Shown: positions 10,501-23,549, counted from the stretch's first letter. The stretch is DNA of 64,000 nucleotides from Silene noctiflora (GCA_009801015.1 VHZZ01000837.1:20404-84403), one strand, 5' to 3'. Notes: generated from the letters alone by a model not told the origin. Program-made: numbers and translations.

Positions 10501-13500
10501 ATGATTGTGTCTGCTCTTCTAACATCTGTTGGAATAAACTCTGGCCTTTGTGTATTATTCTTCACACTATATTCCATCTTAAGAAAACAGCCAGGAAATT
10601 CTTATGTGTATATTCCACGACATCCACATGTGGAAAAAGGGATTGAGCAGAGTAATCATTTCCTGCAACGTCTGATTCCTACCCCTACGTGGGTAAGAAC
10701 AGCATGGAAACTTTCTGAGGAGGAGTTGTTATCTACTTCAGGCTTGGATGCTGTAGTTTTTATTCGGATTATCACCTTCAGGTAAATGTCGTAAAATATT
10801 TTATGGCTGATATTCAGGATAAAAGATGATGGGTTTAGAATAATACTCCCTTCAAGATCAAAGTGACAATGTAGACAGGCATGTTAATTGGAAACTGATA
10901 TTATTCGTGATCTATAGATTCATCTTATTGTACTAGTAAAGGATTTACATTTCTGTTTTCCTCTTCAGAGTCATGATTACAAAAGTTAAACTTGGAATTC
11001 CTGGTTCAAGTCTTTAAAAGTGTCTAAGGTATGCTTCGTAGGGCCTTTTTTTAAGAAAAAAAATAATCGACATGTTATTACGTTTTTCAGTGCAGTGTCG
11101 CTGTCTATTTATTCGAAGAAATAAGATCTGATGTAATTGCAGTTTTTGCATCTTCTTTACTGTACCATTGAGTTGGGTTCAGTTGTCGTGAATTGAGGTT
11201 TCATCTGATGAGCTTTCTCTTTTAAAGTTTCTAATTTATTGCTACATGTGTTTGCAGTTTGAAAATATTTCTTTTTACTGGGGCTCTAGGTCTTTTTGTA
11301 CTTCTTCCAATACATGCTTCAGGGACTCAGGTTGCGACATTCGTTATTGCTGATATCTCTAGCGTGACCCTGGATTTGTTTACCATTTCTAATGTGAACA
11401 GTGGTTCAAAATGGTAATTACTGTTTGAGGAACCTCTGTTATTGATTTCGAAAAAGAAGTAGTCAGATTGTTCAGTTTCTTTAATGTAGTCTTCCTTTCT
11501 TCACTACTTCAAGTAGATTACTTACGATAAATCTGGTGTTTGTGGCAGGTTGTGGGTACACTGTTTTTCTGTATATTTGGTTACTGGCTTTGTTTGTTTC
11601 CTTCTGTATCATGTAAGTGGTCAACTCTCGCGTCTTTTTATCAATGTGAGGCACTCAAAGATTAATGGAATGTTCATTACGTGTTTAGACAAGGATTTAG
11701 TTTACTGACTTAAAATAATTCATCATTATAATTTGCAGGAATATGATTATATTTGTTCAAAGAGGGTTGCATATTTTTATTCATCAAAGCCTCGGCCGCG
11801 TCAATTCACAATATTAGTTCGCGGAATCCCTGTGCGTCCTGGGAGCAGTATCAGTAAGAGTGTGGATAGTTTCTTTATGAAGTATTATCCTTCTACCTAC
11901 CTCTCTCATGTTGTGATTCATCGGACAGATAGTCGCTGGCATCTTGTTGTAAGTCCTTTCAACCAATTCTATAATTGTTTGTCTATTTTTTGTTTGGAGA
12001 TGTTATGTTTTCTAAGTTATTGGTCTAGCATATCTGTAATTCCGAAGATAATACATTAATAAATAAATAAAATAAACAAAAAGAGAAACATCATACATTC
12101 ATATAAATTATTTATCATCAAGGTAGGAGAATGCATCTAGATTGGGATATCAACACCAACAACATTGCCTCTCAAGAATTCCTGCAAATAGCAGGTTGAG
12201 AGTTGTATGCATACTTACCCTTGTGAACGCAGAGAAGTTGTTTTTAGATGACCCATGAAGAAAGTTGCGTCAAAGTTCCTTTGACGTCATTTTTGTTTCT
12301 GTAACTAGATTTGACTTCCTGTTTTGATAATTCGTTGCTGTCTAGAGTTGTTAGTCATTAGTCAAGACGATATATGTGGTTGAAGATATAATGTTGATTA
12401 ATTTTTCATCCTTGCACCTCACAAGATTTGAAATGCCAACCTTCTTTAGTAATGAGACAATATTTGTACGCACCTACTGACGACTTTTTCCCACCTGGTG
12501 TTGTGAATATTGTGAAGGAAGTTCGATCTGCTTTTGTATTCTTCAGATCTCGTTATGGAGCTGCAATTGCTTCACAGTTGCAACAATCAGAGAACCCCAC
12601 AGAGTGGGTCATGGAGAAAGCTCCGGATCCTGATGATGTATACTGGCCCTTTTTTCAATCGTCATTTTTGAAAAGATGGCTTCTCAAGGTGGTGATAATT
12701 CTGACATACATTCTTGTGACGATTCTTTTTATATTACCCGTTCTTCTTGTGCAAGGTCTCACCAACCTGTCCCAACTGGAGGTTTTGTTCCCCTTTCTTC
12801 AAGACATATTGTCTATGTAAGTGTTCTACATCTGTAGATTAAATATCATATTTTTGTCTTCTAATTGATGCTTATCATTACCCCCATTCGTCCATGAATA
12901 AACTTCTAGTTTGTTTTAGACAAATCAAAGAACATTGTAATATATACATGAAAATCCATGTTGTGAAAGACCTGGGGTCATAAATCATAATGACCACAAA
13001 TAGCTTTCGATCCATGAAAGATTCCAAAGTTGAAAATATAGTTTTCCTTCATTGCGAGAGCCTAAAAGTTGCTGGAATGTCATTTTGTAAGTTTTGTTTG
13101 TGCTCTTGCAGGAAGTACATCCGCCAAACTGTTACAGGATATCTTCCAAATCTAATTCTTCTGCTGTTTCTACTTTTGATACCTCCTGTAATGGAGTTCC
13201 TTTCATCAATTCAAGGACATTTCTCTCATAGTGCGATACAAAGAAGTGCATGCAGCAAGTTTTTTTGGTTTATGATTTGGAATGTCTTTTTTGCAAATGT
13301 ACTCTCTGGATCAGTTTATACTCAGCTTGAGGAACTCCTTGATGTCAAAAACATTCCTACAAAATTAGCAGTTGCTGTCCCAGCTCAGGTAAGAGCTCAA
13401 TGAAACTAGTCGAAATTTGACTTGTTTTACCATTGTGAGCCTGCTATGCTATGTTATTCAGGCTTAGTGAGTATCAAAGTGTCATATTAGGCTTTTGATG

Positions 13501-16500
13501 CAAAAATATCTTGTGGTTGGTTTAAAGATGAAGTTTCCAAGGGTCATACCCATGTTAAAGGTTCGAGTGTCAGAAATGGGTACGCAGTAGACGCGAGGTA
13601 ATATGAAAAGTCGGGAACAACATAGATGCTATATTCATATTGCCAAAATCCCTCAAAATTGTATGGTTATATCTTTCTAATAGTCTTCTTGGTGTCTCTC
13701 TAGGCATCCTTCTTTATTGCTTATGTTGTCACTTCGGGATGGACCAGTACCTCATCAGACCTCTTCCGTATTATTCATCTTATCCAAAGTTTATTGCAAA
13801 AGTGCTGCTGCTGCTCTAACGAAAATAATGATGATGAATATGAAGCTCCATACATTCGATATCATAAGGAAATCCCCAAGATTCTGTTTTTTGGACTTTT
13901 GGGTATTACATACTTCTTTCTGGCCCCGCTGATGTTGCCTTTTTTGCTGGTCTACTTCTCCCTTGCATACATAATTTTCAAAAATCAGGTAAGTTGGTTG
14001 CTTTTCTCTGCCCTTTAGCCGCTTTGTACTATTTATTTCATATATTCTTGACATAACTTGTGAATGCTACAAATGCATTGCAGAAGTAGACTAATAGATT
14101 ACAATTGACTGTGTTAGTTAGCCTCCTTTTTAGTTCAGTTATGAGTCATGACCTACAGTTTAGTCGTTTTTTTTTGCCTTTTTGGTCGTTGATTCATAGG
14201 AATATTTCATTTAAGCCAAAACTTCACCATTTATTGGCTTTAGAGCATAATAGAATAACACGAAATGGTCACTAAACTATTAGCTCTCTTTTTTATGAGC
14301 CAGCTGTGGTTTACACAATTGTAGACACTTTTTTATGTGTTGCACCAAATAGGGATGAGAATGAGAATTAAGGCCCGCTCATCAATACTTTACAAGCAAG
14401 AGCTTAATAAAAAAGAGAGAACCTCAAAAACCTAACTCCGACCAGTCTCTCCGCTGCACCCCTTCGACCGCTCCTTTTTCGTCGCACTTCTTCTCCGTGC
14501 GCCCTTCAGAACAGTACTCCTTGTGATTAAGCAGTTCGTACATTGACTCCCTGCTGCGGTTCTGCCAACCCATTAAACCAAGTATGTTTCCCAGTTTTCT
14601 TTTTTCACTTACCTGGGTCATGGCTGCCGGAGTGGCGGTTGTGTTAGAGGATGCCGTTTCTGGCGCGTACTCCATGTCGTATTCTGTATCAGATCGGTCT
14701 ATTTTCAAAATAATGCTTAAAATTTTTAAAAAAAACTTGCAAAATGGGCTGGTTTTGAAATTATATAACAAAACAGACTTAACAGAGTAAAGAAATGAAG
14801 CTCTTTGATTGAGAGAGCCATCGCCTCATGTGGCGTTTTTCCTACAACCCGTTATTAACTCGTGGCGACCTACCGGCTGCCAGCTACACTTAGGATTTTA
14901 AGTAAAGGCTGATATGTAACCTCGCGGCTGATATGTTGAGGATGTTAATGTCACCGTTACGATATATCACTTGTAAAATTCCCAAATATCCGCTACATAC
15001 CGCTATCCGCAAAATCAGGATGAGAGCTAGGCTGATATAGATGGATTGCTCAAGTGGAGTGAGCAATGGGCGAAGGAAGTGGTGAGGGCTAGTCATATCC
15101 GAGTAACATGGTCGCGTGTTGGCACCTTGGCGGCAGATAGCGATGCTTCATTATAGGTTATCTCCTGAAACGACCTCGGACACGTGACAGAAAAACCGGT
15201 AGAAAAAGAAATGTGACGCACTAGGAACCCCGAACGGCTCGAATTGAAGTATATAATTAACGGTTTTCAGGATTACAGGGTCACATAAAGACGCCACAAA
15301 AATTTAAATAGCAACAAAAGACACATTTGAGGGTAAAGACACATTTGAGGGTGAGGTATGCGATAAACCACCCTTTGGCAAAAATTGGACACTCTTTGAA
15401 AATGGATTAATACTTCTGATTTGGTGTAAGCGATCCCAGACACGTGTTTGAAAAACCGGTAAAAAAGGAAACGTGACCCTGTACGACTCCCGAACGACTC
15501 AAATTGAAGTGTATATTACACGGTTTTCGGGATTCCAGGATCCTCGAAAAAAATGTCCGTAAATCACACGGACGATTACGCAGGTCAGATAAAGAGGTTT
15601 CACAAATTTTGAGGAGCAACAGAGTATATTTGAGGGTGTCGGTTTTCAATAAACCAGATACTCTTTAAAAATGGATTAATACTTGTGATTTAGTGCTGAA
15701 ATCGAATAGGTTAACTCCTGAAGTCGAATAGGTTAACTCCTGAAGCGACCCCAGACACATGGCAGAAAAACCGGTGGAAAAAGAAACATGACCCTGTACG
15801 ACCCCGAACGGCTCAAATTGTAGTGTATATTACACGGTTTTCGGGATTCCAGGGTCTCGCAACAAAAATGTCCGTAAATCACACGGACGGTTACTCGGAG
15901 GTCAGATAATGCGGTTTCACCAATTTTGAGTAGCAACAGAGTACGTTTGATGGTGTCGGTATTCGCTAAACCAGCTTTGGCAGCAGAAAATCTGATACTC
16001 GATAAAAATGGATTAATACTTGTGATTTGGGGCTTCAATCGAATAAGATACCTCCTAATGCGACTCCGAACACGGGTAAAAAAAACCAGTAGAAAAAGAA
16101 TTATGACCCTGAACGACATCTGGACGGCTCAAATTGAAGTATATATTACACGGTTTTTTGGATCCCGAGGTCCCGGAACAAAAATGTCCGTAAATCACAC
16201 ATATGGTTACACGTATCAGATAAGACGGTCTCACAAGTTTTGAAGAGTAACAGAGTACATTTGAGGGTGCCAGTATTCGATAAACCAGCCTTGGGGCGAA
16301 AATCTGATACTCGTTAAAAATAGATTAATACTTGTGATTTGGGGCTGCAGTCGAAAAGGATACCTCTATGCGACCGGACATGTGGCAAAAAAATCTTTAG
16401 AAAAAGAAACGTGACCCTGTACGACCTCCGAACGGCTTAAATTGAAATGTATAATACATGGTTTTCGGGATTTCAGGGTCCCGGAACAAAAATGTCCGTA

Positions 16501-19500
16501 AATCACACGTACGGTTACACGGGCCAGATAAGTCGCTCTCACAAAATTTGAGAAATAACAAAGTACATTTGAGAGTGCGGGTATTTGATAAACCAGCCTT
16601 TGGCGAATCTGATGCTCGTTAAAATTAGATTAGTACTTGTGATTTAGGGCTGCAATCGAATAGGATACCTCCTGATGCGAACCTTGACACGTGTCATAAA
16701 AACCGGTAGAAAAAGGAACATGACCCGACCCCCGAACGGTTCAAATTAAAGTGTATATTACACAGTTTTTGGGATTTTAGGGTTCCAAAACAAAAATATC
16801 CGTAAAACGAATGGACGATTACTCTGGGTCAAATAAGGCGGTCTCACAAATTTTAGGGAGTAACAAAGTACATTAGAGGGTTGCCGGTATTCGATAAACC
16901 GGCCTTGGGCGAAAATCTAATACTCGTAAAAATTGGATTAATACTTGTGAATTGGGGTTGCAATCGAATAGGATACCTCCTGATGCGACCCTTGATACGT
17001 CTAAAAAAACTGGTAAAAAAAAAAACATGACTCTGAACAACCTCCGAACGGATCAAATTGAAATGTATATTACACGGTTTTTTGGGATTTTAAGGTCCTG
17101 GAACCAAAATTTCCGTAAATTCCATGGACCATTACCCGGGTCAGATAAGGCGGTCTCACAAATTTTGATTATCAACAGAATACATTTGAGGGTGCCGGTA
17201 CTCGATAAATCAGCCTTGGACGAAATCTGATACTCGTTAAAAATGGATTAATACTTGTAATTTGGGGCTGCAATCAAATTGGATAACTTCTTATGCGACC
17301 CCGGACACGTGTCAGAAAAACCGGTAGAAAAAGAAACATGACCCTGAACGATATCCGAACGACTCAAATTGTAGTGTATATTACACAGTTCGGGATTCCA
17401 AGGTCTCGGAACAATAATGTTCGTAAATCCCACGTACGGTTAGTCGGGTCAGATAAGGCGATCTCACAAATTTTGAGGAGTAACATAGTACATTTGAGGA
17501 TGCCGGTATTCGATAAATCAGCCTTCGGGGAAAAATATGATAATCATTAAAAATAGATTAATACTTGTAATTTGGGGCTCCGATCGAATAGGATACTCCT
17601 GATGCGAGCCTTGACACGTGTCACAAGAAAAACCGGTAGAAAAAGATACATGACCGTGAACCACATCCGAACTGCTCAAATTGAAGTGTATATTACACGG
17701 TTTTCGCGATTCCAAGGCCCCAAAACAAAAATGTCCGTAAATCACGCGTACGATTACTGGGGTCAGATAATGTGGCCTCATAAATTTGAGGAGCAACATA
17801 GTACATCTGAGGGTGCCGGTTTTCGATAAAGAGCGAAAATTTGTTACTCGTTGAAAACAGATTAATACTTGTGATTTAGGGCTCTAATCGAATAGGATAT
17901 CTCTTGATGCGATCCTGGGCACGTGACAAAAAAACTGGTAGAAAAAAACGTGATCATGTACGACCCCCGAATGGCTCAAATTAAAGTGTATAATACACGA
18001 TTTTCGAGATTCCAGGGTTGCGGAATAAAAATGTCCCTAACACAGACGGTTACTCGGGGGTCATATAAGGCGGCTTAACAAATTTTGAGTAGCAACAAAG
18101 TGCGTTTGATGGTGCCGGTATTCGATAAACCAGCCTTGGCCAAAATCTGATACTCGTTAAAAATGGATTAATATTTGTGATTTGGGGCTCCAATCGAATA
18201 GGATACCTCCTGATGCGACCCCGGACATGTGTCAAAAAACCCGGTAGAAAAAGAACAATGACCCTGAACTACATCTGAACGGCTCAAATTGAAGTGTATA
18301 TTACACGGTTTTCGGGATTTCAAGGTCCCAGAACAAAGATGTCCGTAAATCACACACTCACATGTAGGGTTATATGGGTCTAATAAGGCGGTATCACAAA
18401 TTTTGTGGAGCAACAGAGTACATTTGAGGGTGCGGGTATTCGATAAACCAGCCTTGGGCGAGGTTATACGGGTTAGATAAGGGGATCTCACAAATTTTGA
18501 GGAGCAACAGAGTACATTTGAGGGTGCGGTTATTCGATAAACCAGCCTTGAGCGAAAATCTAATATTCGTTTAAATAGGATTAATACTTGTAATTTAAGG
18601 CTACAATCGAATAGGATACCTCCTGACGCGACACTTGAGACGTGTTAGAAAAACCGGTAGAAAAAGAAACATGACCCTGAACGACTCCGGAACAGCTCAA
18701 ATTGAAGTGTATATTACACGGTTTTTGAGATTTTAGGATCCCGGAACCAAAATATATGTAAATTTCACGAACGATTACTCGGGTCAGATAAGGCAGTCTC
18801 ACAAATTTTGAGGAGTAACAGAGTACATTTAAGGGTGCCGGTATTCGATAAATCACCCTTGGGCGAAAATCTGATACTCGTTAAAAATGTAATAATACTT
18901 GTGATTGAGGCTGCAATCAAATAGGATACCTCCTTATGTGACCCCGGACGCGTGTCAGAAAAACCGGTAGTAAAAGAAACATACCCTAAACGACATCCGA
19001 GCGGCTCAAATTGAAGTGTATATTACTCGGTTTTCTGGACACCAGGGTCCCGGAACGAAAATGTCTGTAAATCACACGTACGGTTACTGGGATGAGATAA
19101 GGCGGTGTCACAAATTTTGAGGAGTAATAGAGTATATTTGATAGTGTTGGTATTCGATAAGCTACCCTTGGGCGAAAATCTGACACTCTTTAAAAATGGA
19201 TTAATACTTTGATTTGGGGTTGCAATCGAATAGGTTACCTCTTGAAGCGACCCCGGACACGTGGCAAAAAAACCGGTAGAAAAAGAAACATGACCGTGTA
19301 CGACCCACGAACAGCTTAAATTGAAGTGTATACATTACACGGTTTTCGGGATTTTAGGGTTCCGGAACAAGAATGTTCATAAACCACACGGTCGATTACT
19401 CGGGTCAGATTAGGTGGTTTCACAAATTTTGAGGAGGAACAAAGTACATTTGAGGGTGCCGGTATTCGATAAACCAGCCTTAGGGCGAAAATAATCTGAT

Positions 19501-22500
19501 ACTCGTTAAAAATGGATTTATACTTGTGATTTGGGGATGCAATCGAATAGGATACCTTCTGAAACGACCCCGGACACGTGGCAAAAGGTAGAAAAAGAAA
19601 CGTGACCCTTAACGACCCCCGAACGGCTCAAATTGAAGTGTATAATACACGATTTTCGGGATTACAGGGTTGAGGAATAAAAATGTCCCTAAATCACATG
19701 GACGGTACTCGGGTTAGATAAGGCGGTCTCGCAAATTTTGAGGAGCAACAAAGTACATCTGAGGGTGCCGATATTCGATAAACTAGGCTTGGAAAATTTG
19801 ATACACGTTAAAAATGGATTTACTTGTGATTTGGAGCTGCAATCGAATAGGATACCTCATGATGCGACCCTTGACATGTGTCAGAAAAACCGGTAGAAAA
19901 AGATACATGACCCTGAACGACCCCAAATGGCTCAAATTACACGGTTTTCACTATTCCAGGCCCCCGAAACAAAAGTATCCGTAAATGACACGGACGATTA
20001 CTCGGGTTAGATAAGGTGGTGTCGTAAATTTTGAGGAGCAACAAAGTACATTTGTGGGTGCCGGTATTCGATAAACAAATCTGTTACTCGTTGAAAATAG
20101 ATTAATACTTGTGATTTGAGGTTGTTGTCAAATAGGTTAACTCATGAAGCGACTCCGGACACGCCGCAAAAAACCGATAGAAAAAAGAAACGTGACCCTG
20201 TACGACCTCCGAACGGCTCAAATTGAAGTGTATAATACACGGTTCTCAGGATTCCAGCGTCCCGGAATAAAAATGTCCATAGATCACACAGACGGTTACT
20301 CGGGTCACATAAGGCGGTTTCACAAATTTTGAGTTGCAACAGAGTATGTTTGATGGTGCGGTTGATGGTGCCGGTATCGATAAACAAGCCTTGGGCCAAA
20401 ATGTGATACCTGTTAAAAATAGATTAATACTTTTGATTTGATGCTGTAATCGAATTAGGTTAACTCCTGAAGCGACTCCGGACACGTGGCAGAAACCGGT
20501 ATAAAAAGAAACATTAGCCTGTACGACCCTCGAACGGCTCAAATTGAAGTGTAAAGTACAAGGTTTTCGGGATTTCAGTGTTGCGCGAACATAAATGTCC
20601 TTAAATCACACGGAAAGTTTCTTGGGTTAGATTAAGCGACACTCAAATGTAGAGGAGTAACATAGGACATTTGAGGTTGCCGATATGCTATAAATCAACT
20701 TTTGGACGAAAATCGCATATTCATTGAAAATAGATTAATAGTTATGATTTGGGGCTGAAGTTGAATAGGTTAACTCCTGAGGCGACCCGGCCACGTGGTT
20801 GAAAAACCGGTAGTAAAAGAAACATGACCCCGGTACGACTTTCGCAAGGTTCAAATTGAAGTGTATACCACGGTTTTCGGAATTCAAATGTCCCGGAACA
20901 AAAAATTTCGTTAATCACAAGAGGTCAGATGAAGCGTTCGCACAAAATTTTCGTAAATCACAAACGTGACCCTTTACGACCCCTAAACGGACTAAACGAA
21001 GTGTATAACAAATGGTTTTCGTGATTCCAGGTTCTGGAACAAAAATATCCTTAAATGACACGGATAATTAGTTAATTACTTGGTAAGATAAAACACCCAC
21101 CCAAATTTTAATGAGTAACAAACGACATTTGAGGGTATGTGATAAACGGTTTATCACATACTGATACCCTACCGGCCTTGGGGAAATAGAGCCTGACGGA
21201 TGTGGAATTTGATTGGAGCGTGGTCACCATGCGGAAGCCTACACTTCTACTGTTACCACTTTTTACTTTTGATCGTAACCCGGACGAGTTTATTTATCAC
21301 GGTAGTAATCACTGTGTGGCTCTTTCTTCGCATTTAATATATAATGACATAGGGACATGAAATTTGCAGTGACTCTTTGTGAAGTGAAGCAATTTGCTAG
21401 AGTTTCATTAACCATGGCTGTTTGTACATCAACCCACCACATGGCATGTTGTTTCTAATGAATTTTATTGATCTTTTTCCTTTCCTTTTTTTACAATAAA
21501 CATTGAACAGTTGAGCAGTCACGCTATGTGGCGGGTTTTGTGACTTGTTTTGTTTGTATATTACATGTAAAAAAGGTTTGATTGTCTGGCTCTCGCCCTC
21601 CCCGTATCCCTCCATGTGAGAGCCTTGATGTTGTGGGTAATGTTGTTCTTGTTGTTGGTAGGTGTTATGAAAGTTCTTTTGTTTATTGTCTTTCGCTGTT
21701 ATTTACTCTGTTTAAACACGGATGCAGTTTATAAATGTATATTCACCAAAGTTTGAAACTGCTGGGAAGTTTTGGCCTAATGTTCATAATTCCATGATAT
21801 TCTCTTTGTTGCTGATGCACTCTATTGCTCTGGGCATCTTTACTCTGAAGAAGCTTCGGATGGGATCCACACTAATGGTCCCTCTTCCAGTGATGACGCT
21901 TCTGTTTAATGAGTACTGCAGGAAACGCTTCCTACCAAATTTTCTCGCCTATTCTGTTGAGGTATGCCGTCCATGTGCCTGTATTGCACCATGTTAGTTT
22001 CAGCAGATTATTGTTTTGAACCGACCTGACTTTAGAGCTGATATTCCACTTCCATTGAAGCCAAATTTTATATGGAATGAATTAAAATGTGAACCATCTT
22101 TGCTTCTTATTTTGTGGAATAGCCGTGGTTGATGCAATTTACTGTGGTTCCATCTGGAAATATTGGCAATCCCATGTTTTAAATAAGGAAGAAACATCTG
22201 CCGAGTTTACAAATTTCCGATTTAGTTTCAGCTGCAATGCTCATGAAGTTGCTTTTGACCCTTTGTGGCTTTTGATTCAAGTGAAAATATATTTACGCTT
22301 GTTATGCGGTTTTGTTACTGAAATGTAATGTAGCAATTACAGTAACATTTTTGTTTAGGCATTCTATTCGATACCTTGAATTAATCGAGTTTACTACATT
22401 TTCTCAGAGTTTGATAAAGAGGGACAGCAAAGATGCAAATGATCATGAAATGCCCCAGTTCTTTGATCAGCTGATTACTGCCTATAAGGATCCCGCTTTA

Positions 22501-22590
22501 TCGCCTGATCAGCTTTCAAACACCGATGGTCTGAGAGTTTCAAATCACTCCGATAACCTTACAGATTCGCTCCTTTTAAACCCCGTATAA
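10501..22590 (+). CDS. CSC1-like / OSCA calcium-permeable channel, copy A (RXW8/HYP1-like)
   Basis: Nine coding exons: 10501-10781, 11258-11413, 11549-11612, 11739-11948, about 12518-12816, 13112-13388, 13704-13988, 21728-21961 and 22408-22590. They keep one frame and give about 662 residues. OSCA/CSC1 proteins are plasma-membrane, stretch- or osmotically gated cation channels with 11 membrane helices. Seen here are the family N-terminus ([23 protein letters not shown]), the FIRIITFS helix, cytosolic [23 protein letters not shown] and DDVYWPFF, then [34 protein letters not shown] and FETAGKFWP. The best match I recall is Arabidopsis RXW8/HYP1 (clade 2). A 5' UTR intron runs 9242-10466. Exon 5's start is uncertain. 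About 60 residues of the cytosolic domain normally between HRTD and AFVFF are not found. Intron 7 is 7.7 kb and holds a satellite array. Copy B lies downstream in tandem. Confidence 0.88.
12155..12300 (+). repeat. Au-like SINE remnant in OSCA-A intron 4
   Basis: The sequence CTTACCCTTGTGAACGCAGAGAAG then TTGTTTTTAGATGACCC matches the conserved Au-SINE core (CTTACCC, then GCTGTTTCC, then TGACCC). Copy B carries a fuller version at the same intron position, so the insertion predates the gene duplication. Confidence 0.5.
15158..21180 (+). repeat. Satellite-like tandem array, about 311-bp unit, about 19 copies
   Basis: The anchor A-CCGGT-AGAAAAAG and variants recur at about 15195, 15455, 15770, 16085, 16395, 16702, 17010, 17320, 17632, 17935, 18240, 18653, 18963, 19272, 19585, 19889, 20172, 20495 and 20805. 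Most spacings are 303-316 bp. Each unit also holds CGGCTCAAATTGAAGTGTAT, a GTCCGTAAATCACACGG stretch, GAGTACATTTGAGGGTGCC and GGATTAATACTTGTGATTTG. Copies differ by perhaps 10-20% and have indels. The first and last units are partial. The array sits in the seventh coding intron of OSCA copy A. Short open frames in it are by-products of the repeat and are not genes. Confidence 0.95.
21136..21160. repeat. Near-perfect palindrome at the right edge of the array
   Basis: TATGTGATAAAC, one G, then GTTTATCACATA: 12-bp arms with a 1-bp centre. Flanking GGG and CCC stretches extend the symmetry imperfectly. The arm sequence comes from the array's GATAAACC motif, so the last unit ends in an inverted copy. 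Confidence 0.85.
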
Positions 22591-22599
22591 ATTATGATC

Positions 22600-23530
22600 A
22601 CCCCAGAAAATAATATTTGGGCAGCAAAATAGCAAGGTTTGAGTTCTAAGGAGACCACTATGACATGCCTCATTTTATGATTCCGACAAGGCACAAATAG
22701 TATTAATTCAAAGTCGAGTAAGCAGCATCTCCTACTAACCCCCTTTGCTCCGCGACTGCCTGCTTACGAGCATGCAATCTTAAGGTTCGTCTCAAACTGG
22801 AAGCATGCTGTGAAGTCACTTTATGAGGCAAAGCATATTGGCATTGCCTATTTTTGTGTAGAATTTATGGATTAGCGGATTTGTTATACAAGGTCGATAC
22901 TCGAGTCATGCTGCTCAGTTTGGTTGACTAGAGAATCGAAACCTTATTTTTCTTTTTTTAAAGCAATTTCGGTGTATAGGGTTTTAAATTTTTTTCGTAT
23001 GAGTGCTTGAGACCGTTAATTAGGAATTTGTCCCTTATTTTGAGGGTGTAGATAATACATGTAATTTTCACAGTTCGATAAATTATGTGATCAATACAAT
23101 TCTCATACTGTGTATGTATTCATATTTTATTTCCTACTTGTTATATTTTATTTTGACCAATGCACTTTATATCGATAAATCATTCGTGTATTATTATTAT
23201 TATTATTATTATTATTTTATTAAACAGGGCATCTTGCATTAAGATAAAATCAAAGTTTACAAGAAATTATTATTATTATTATTATTATTATTATTGATTG
23301 AAGACTTAATCATAGTTATCCAATATCCGAAATTATTTCACATGTCACACTCAATATTCTAGAGGAAAAAAATAAAAAATAAAAAAAAGTTGATTATCCG
23401 TCTTCAGCTTGTAACGGATATTGTGACATGTCCGTCACAAGCAAGACGCTTTGAAAATAATTAGTAGATAAGCGGGTTTGAACTGTGAAGTGAGTATTGA
23501 TGCAAAATTCACCCTTAGTCCCTTACCCTA
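22600..23530. other. 3' flank of OSCA copy A and spacer, with (ATT)n repeats
   Basis: Two ATT microsatellites (about 23190-23216 and 23266-23295) are separated by about 50 bp. No gene is seen. Confidence 0.6.
23398..23456. mobile_element. Fragment of the GACGGATA MITE family
   Basis: It contains TCCGTCTTCAGCTTGTAACGGATA and GTCCGTCACAAGCAAGACG, the end sequence of the MITEs at 45.8 and 61.6 kb, without the middle. Confidence 0.55.
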
Positions 23531-23549
23531 CTACGTGTAGCTAGACCTT

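Noticed and set aside
12428-12517. Frame upstream of OSCA-A exon 5 ([19 protein letters not shown]) as the missing exon
   Set aside because: The matching B sequence is shifted by an indel and does not resemble the family helix. I treat it as intron, though the exact exon 5 start is uncertain.
15407-20542. Many 60-128 codon frames on both strands across 15.4-20.5 kb with similar peptides
   Set aside because: They are the same frame recurring in each 311-bp repeat unit and lie in an intron; the frame is broken at different places in each unit.
15158-21180. CRISPR-like appearance of regular repeats
   Set aside because: The whole unit of about 311 bp repeats with no unique spacers, in a plant intron; it is a satellite.
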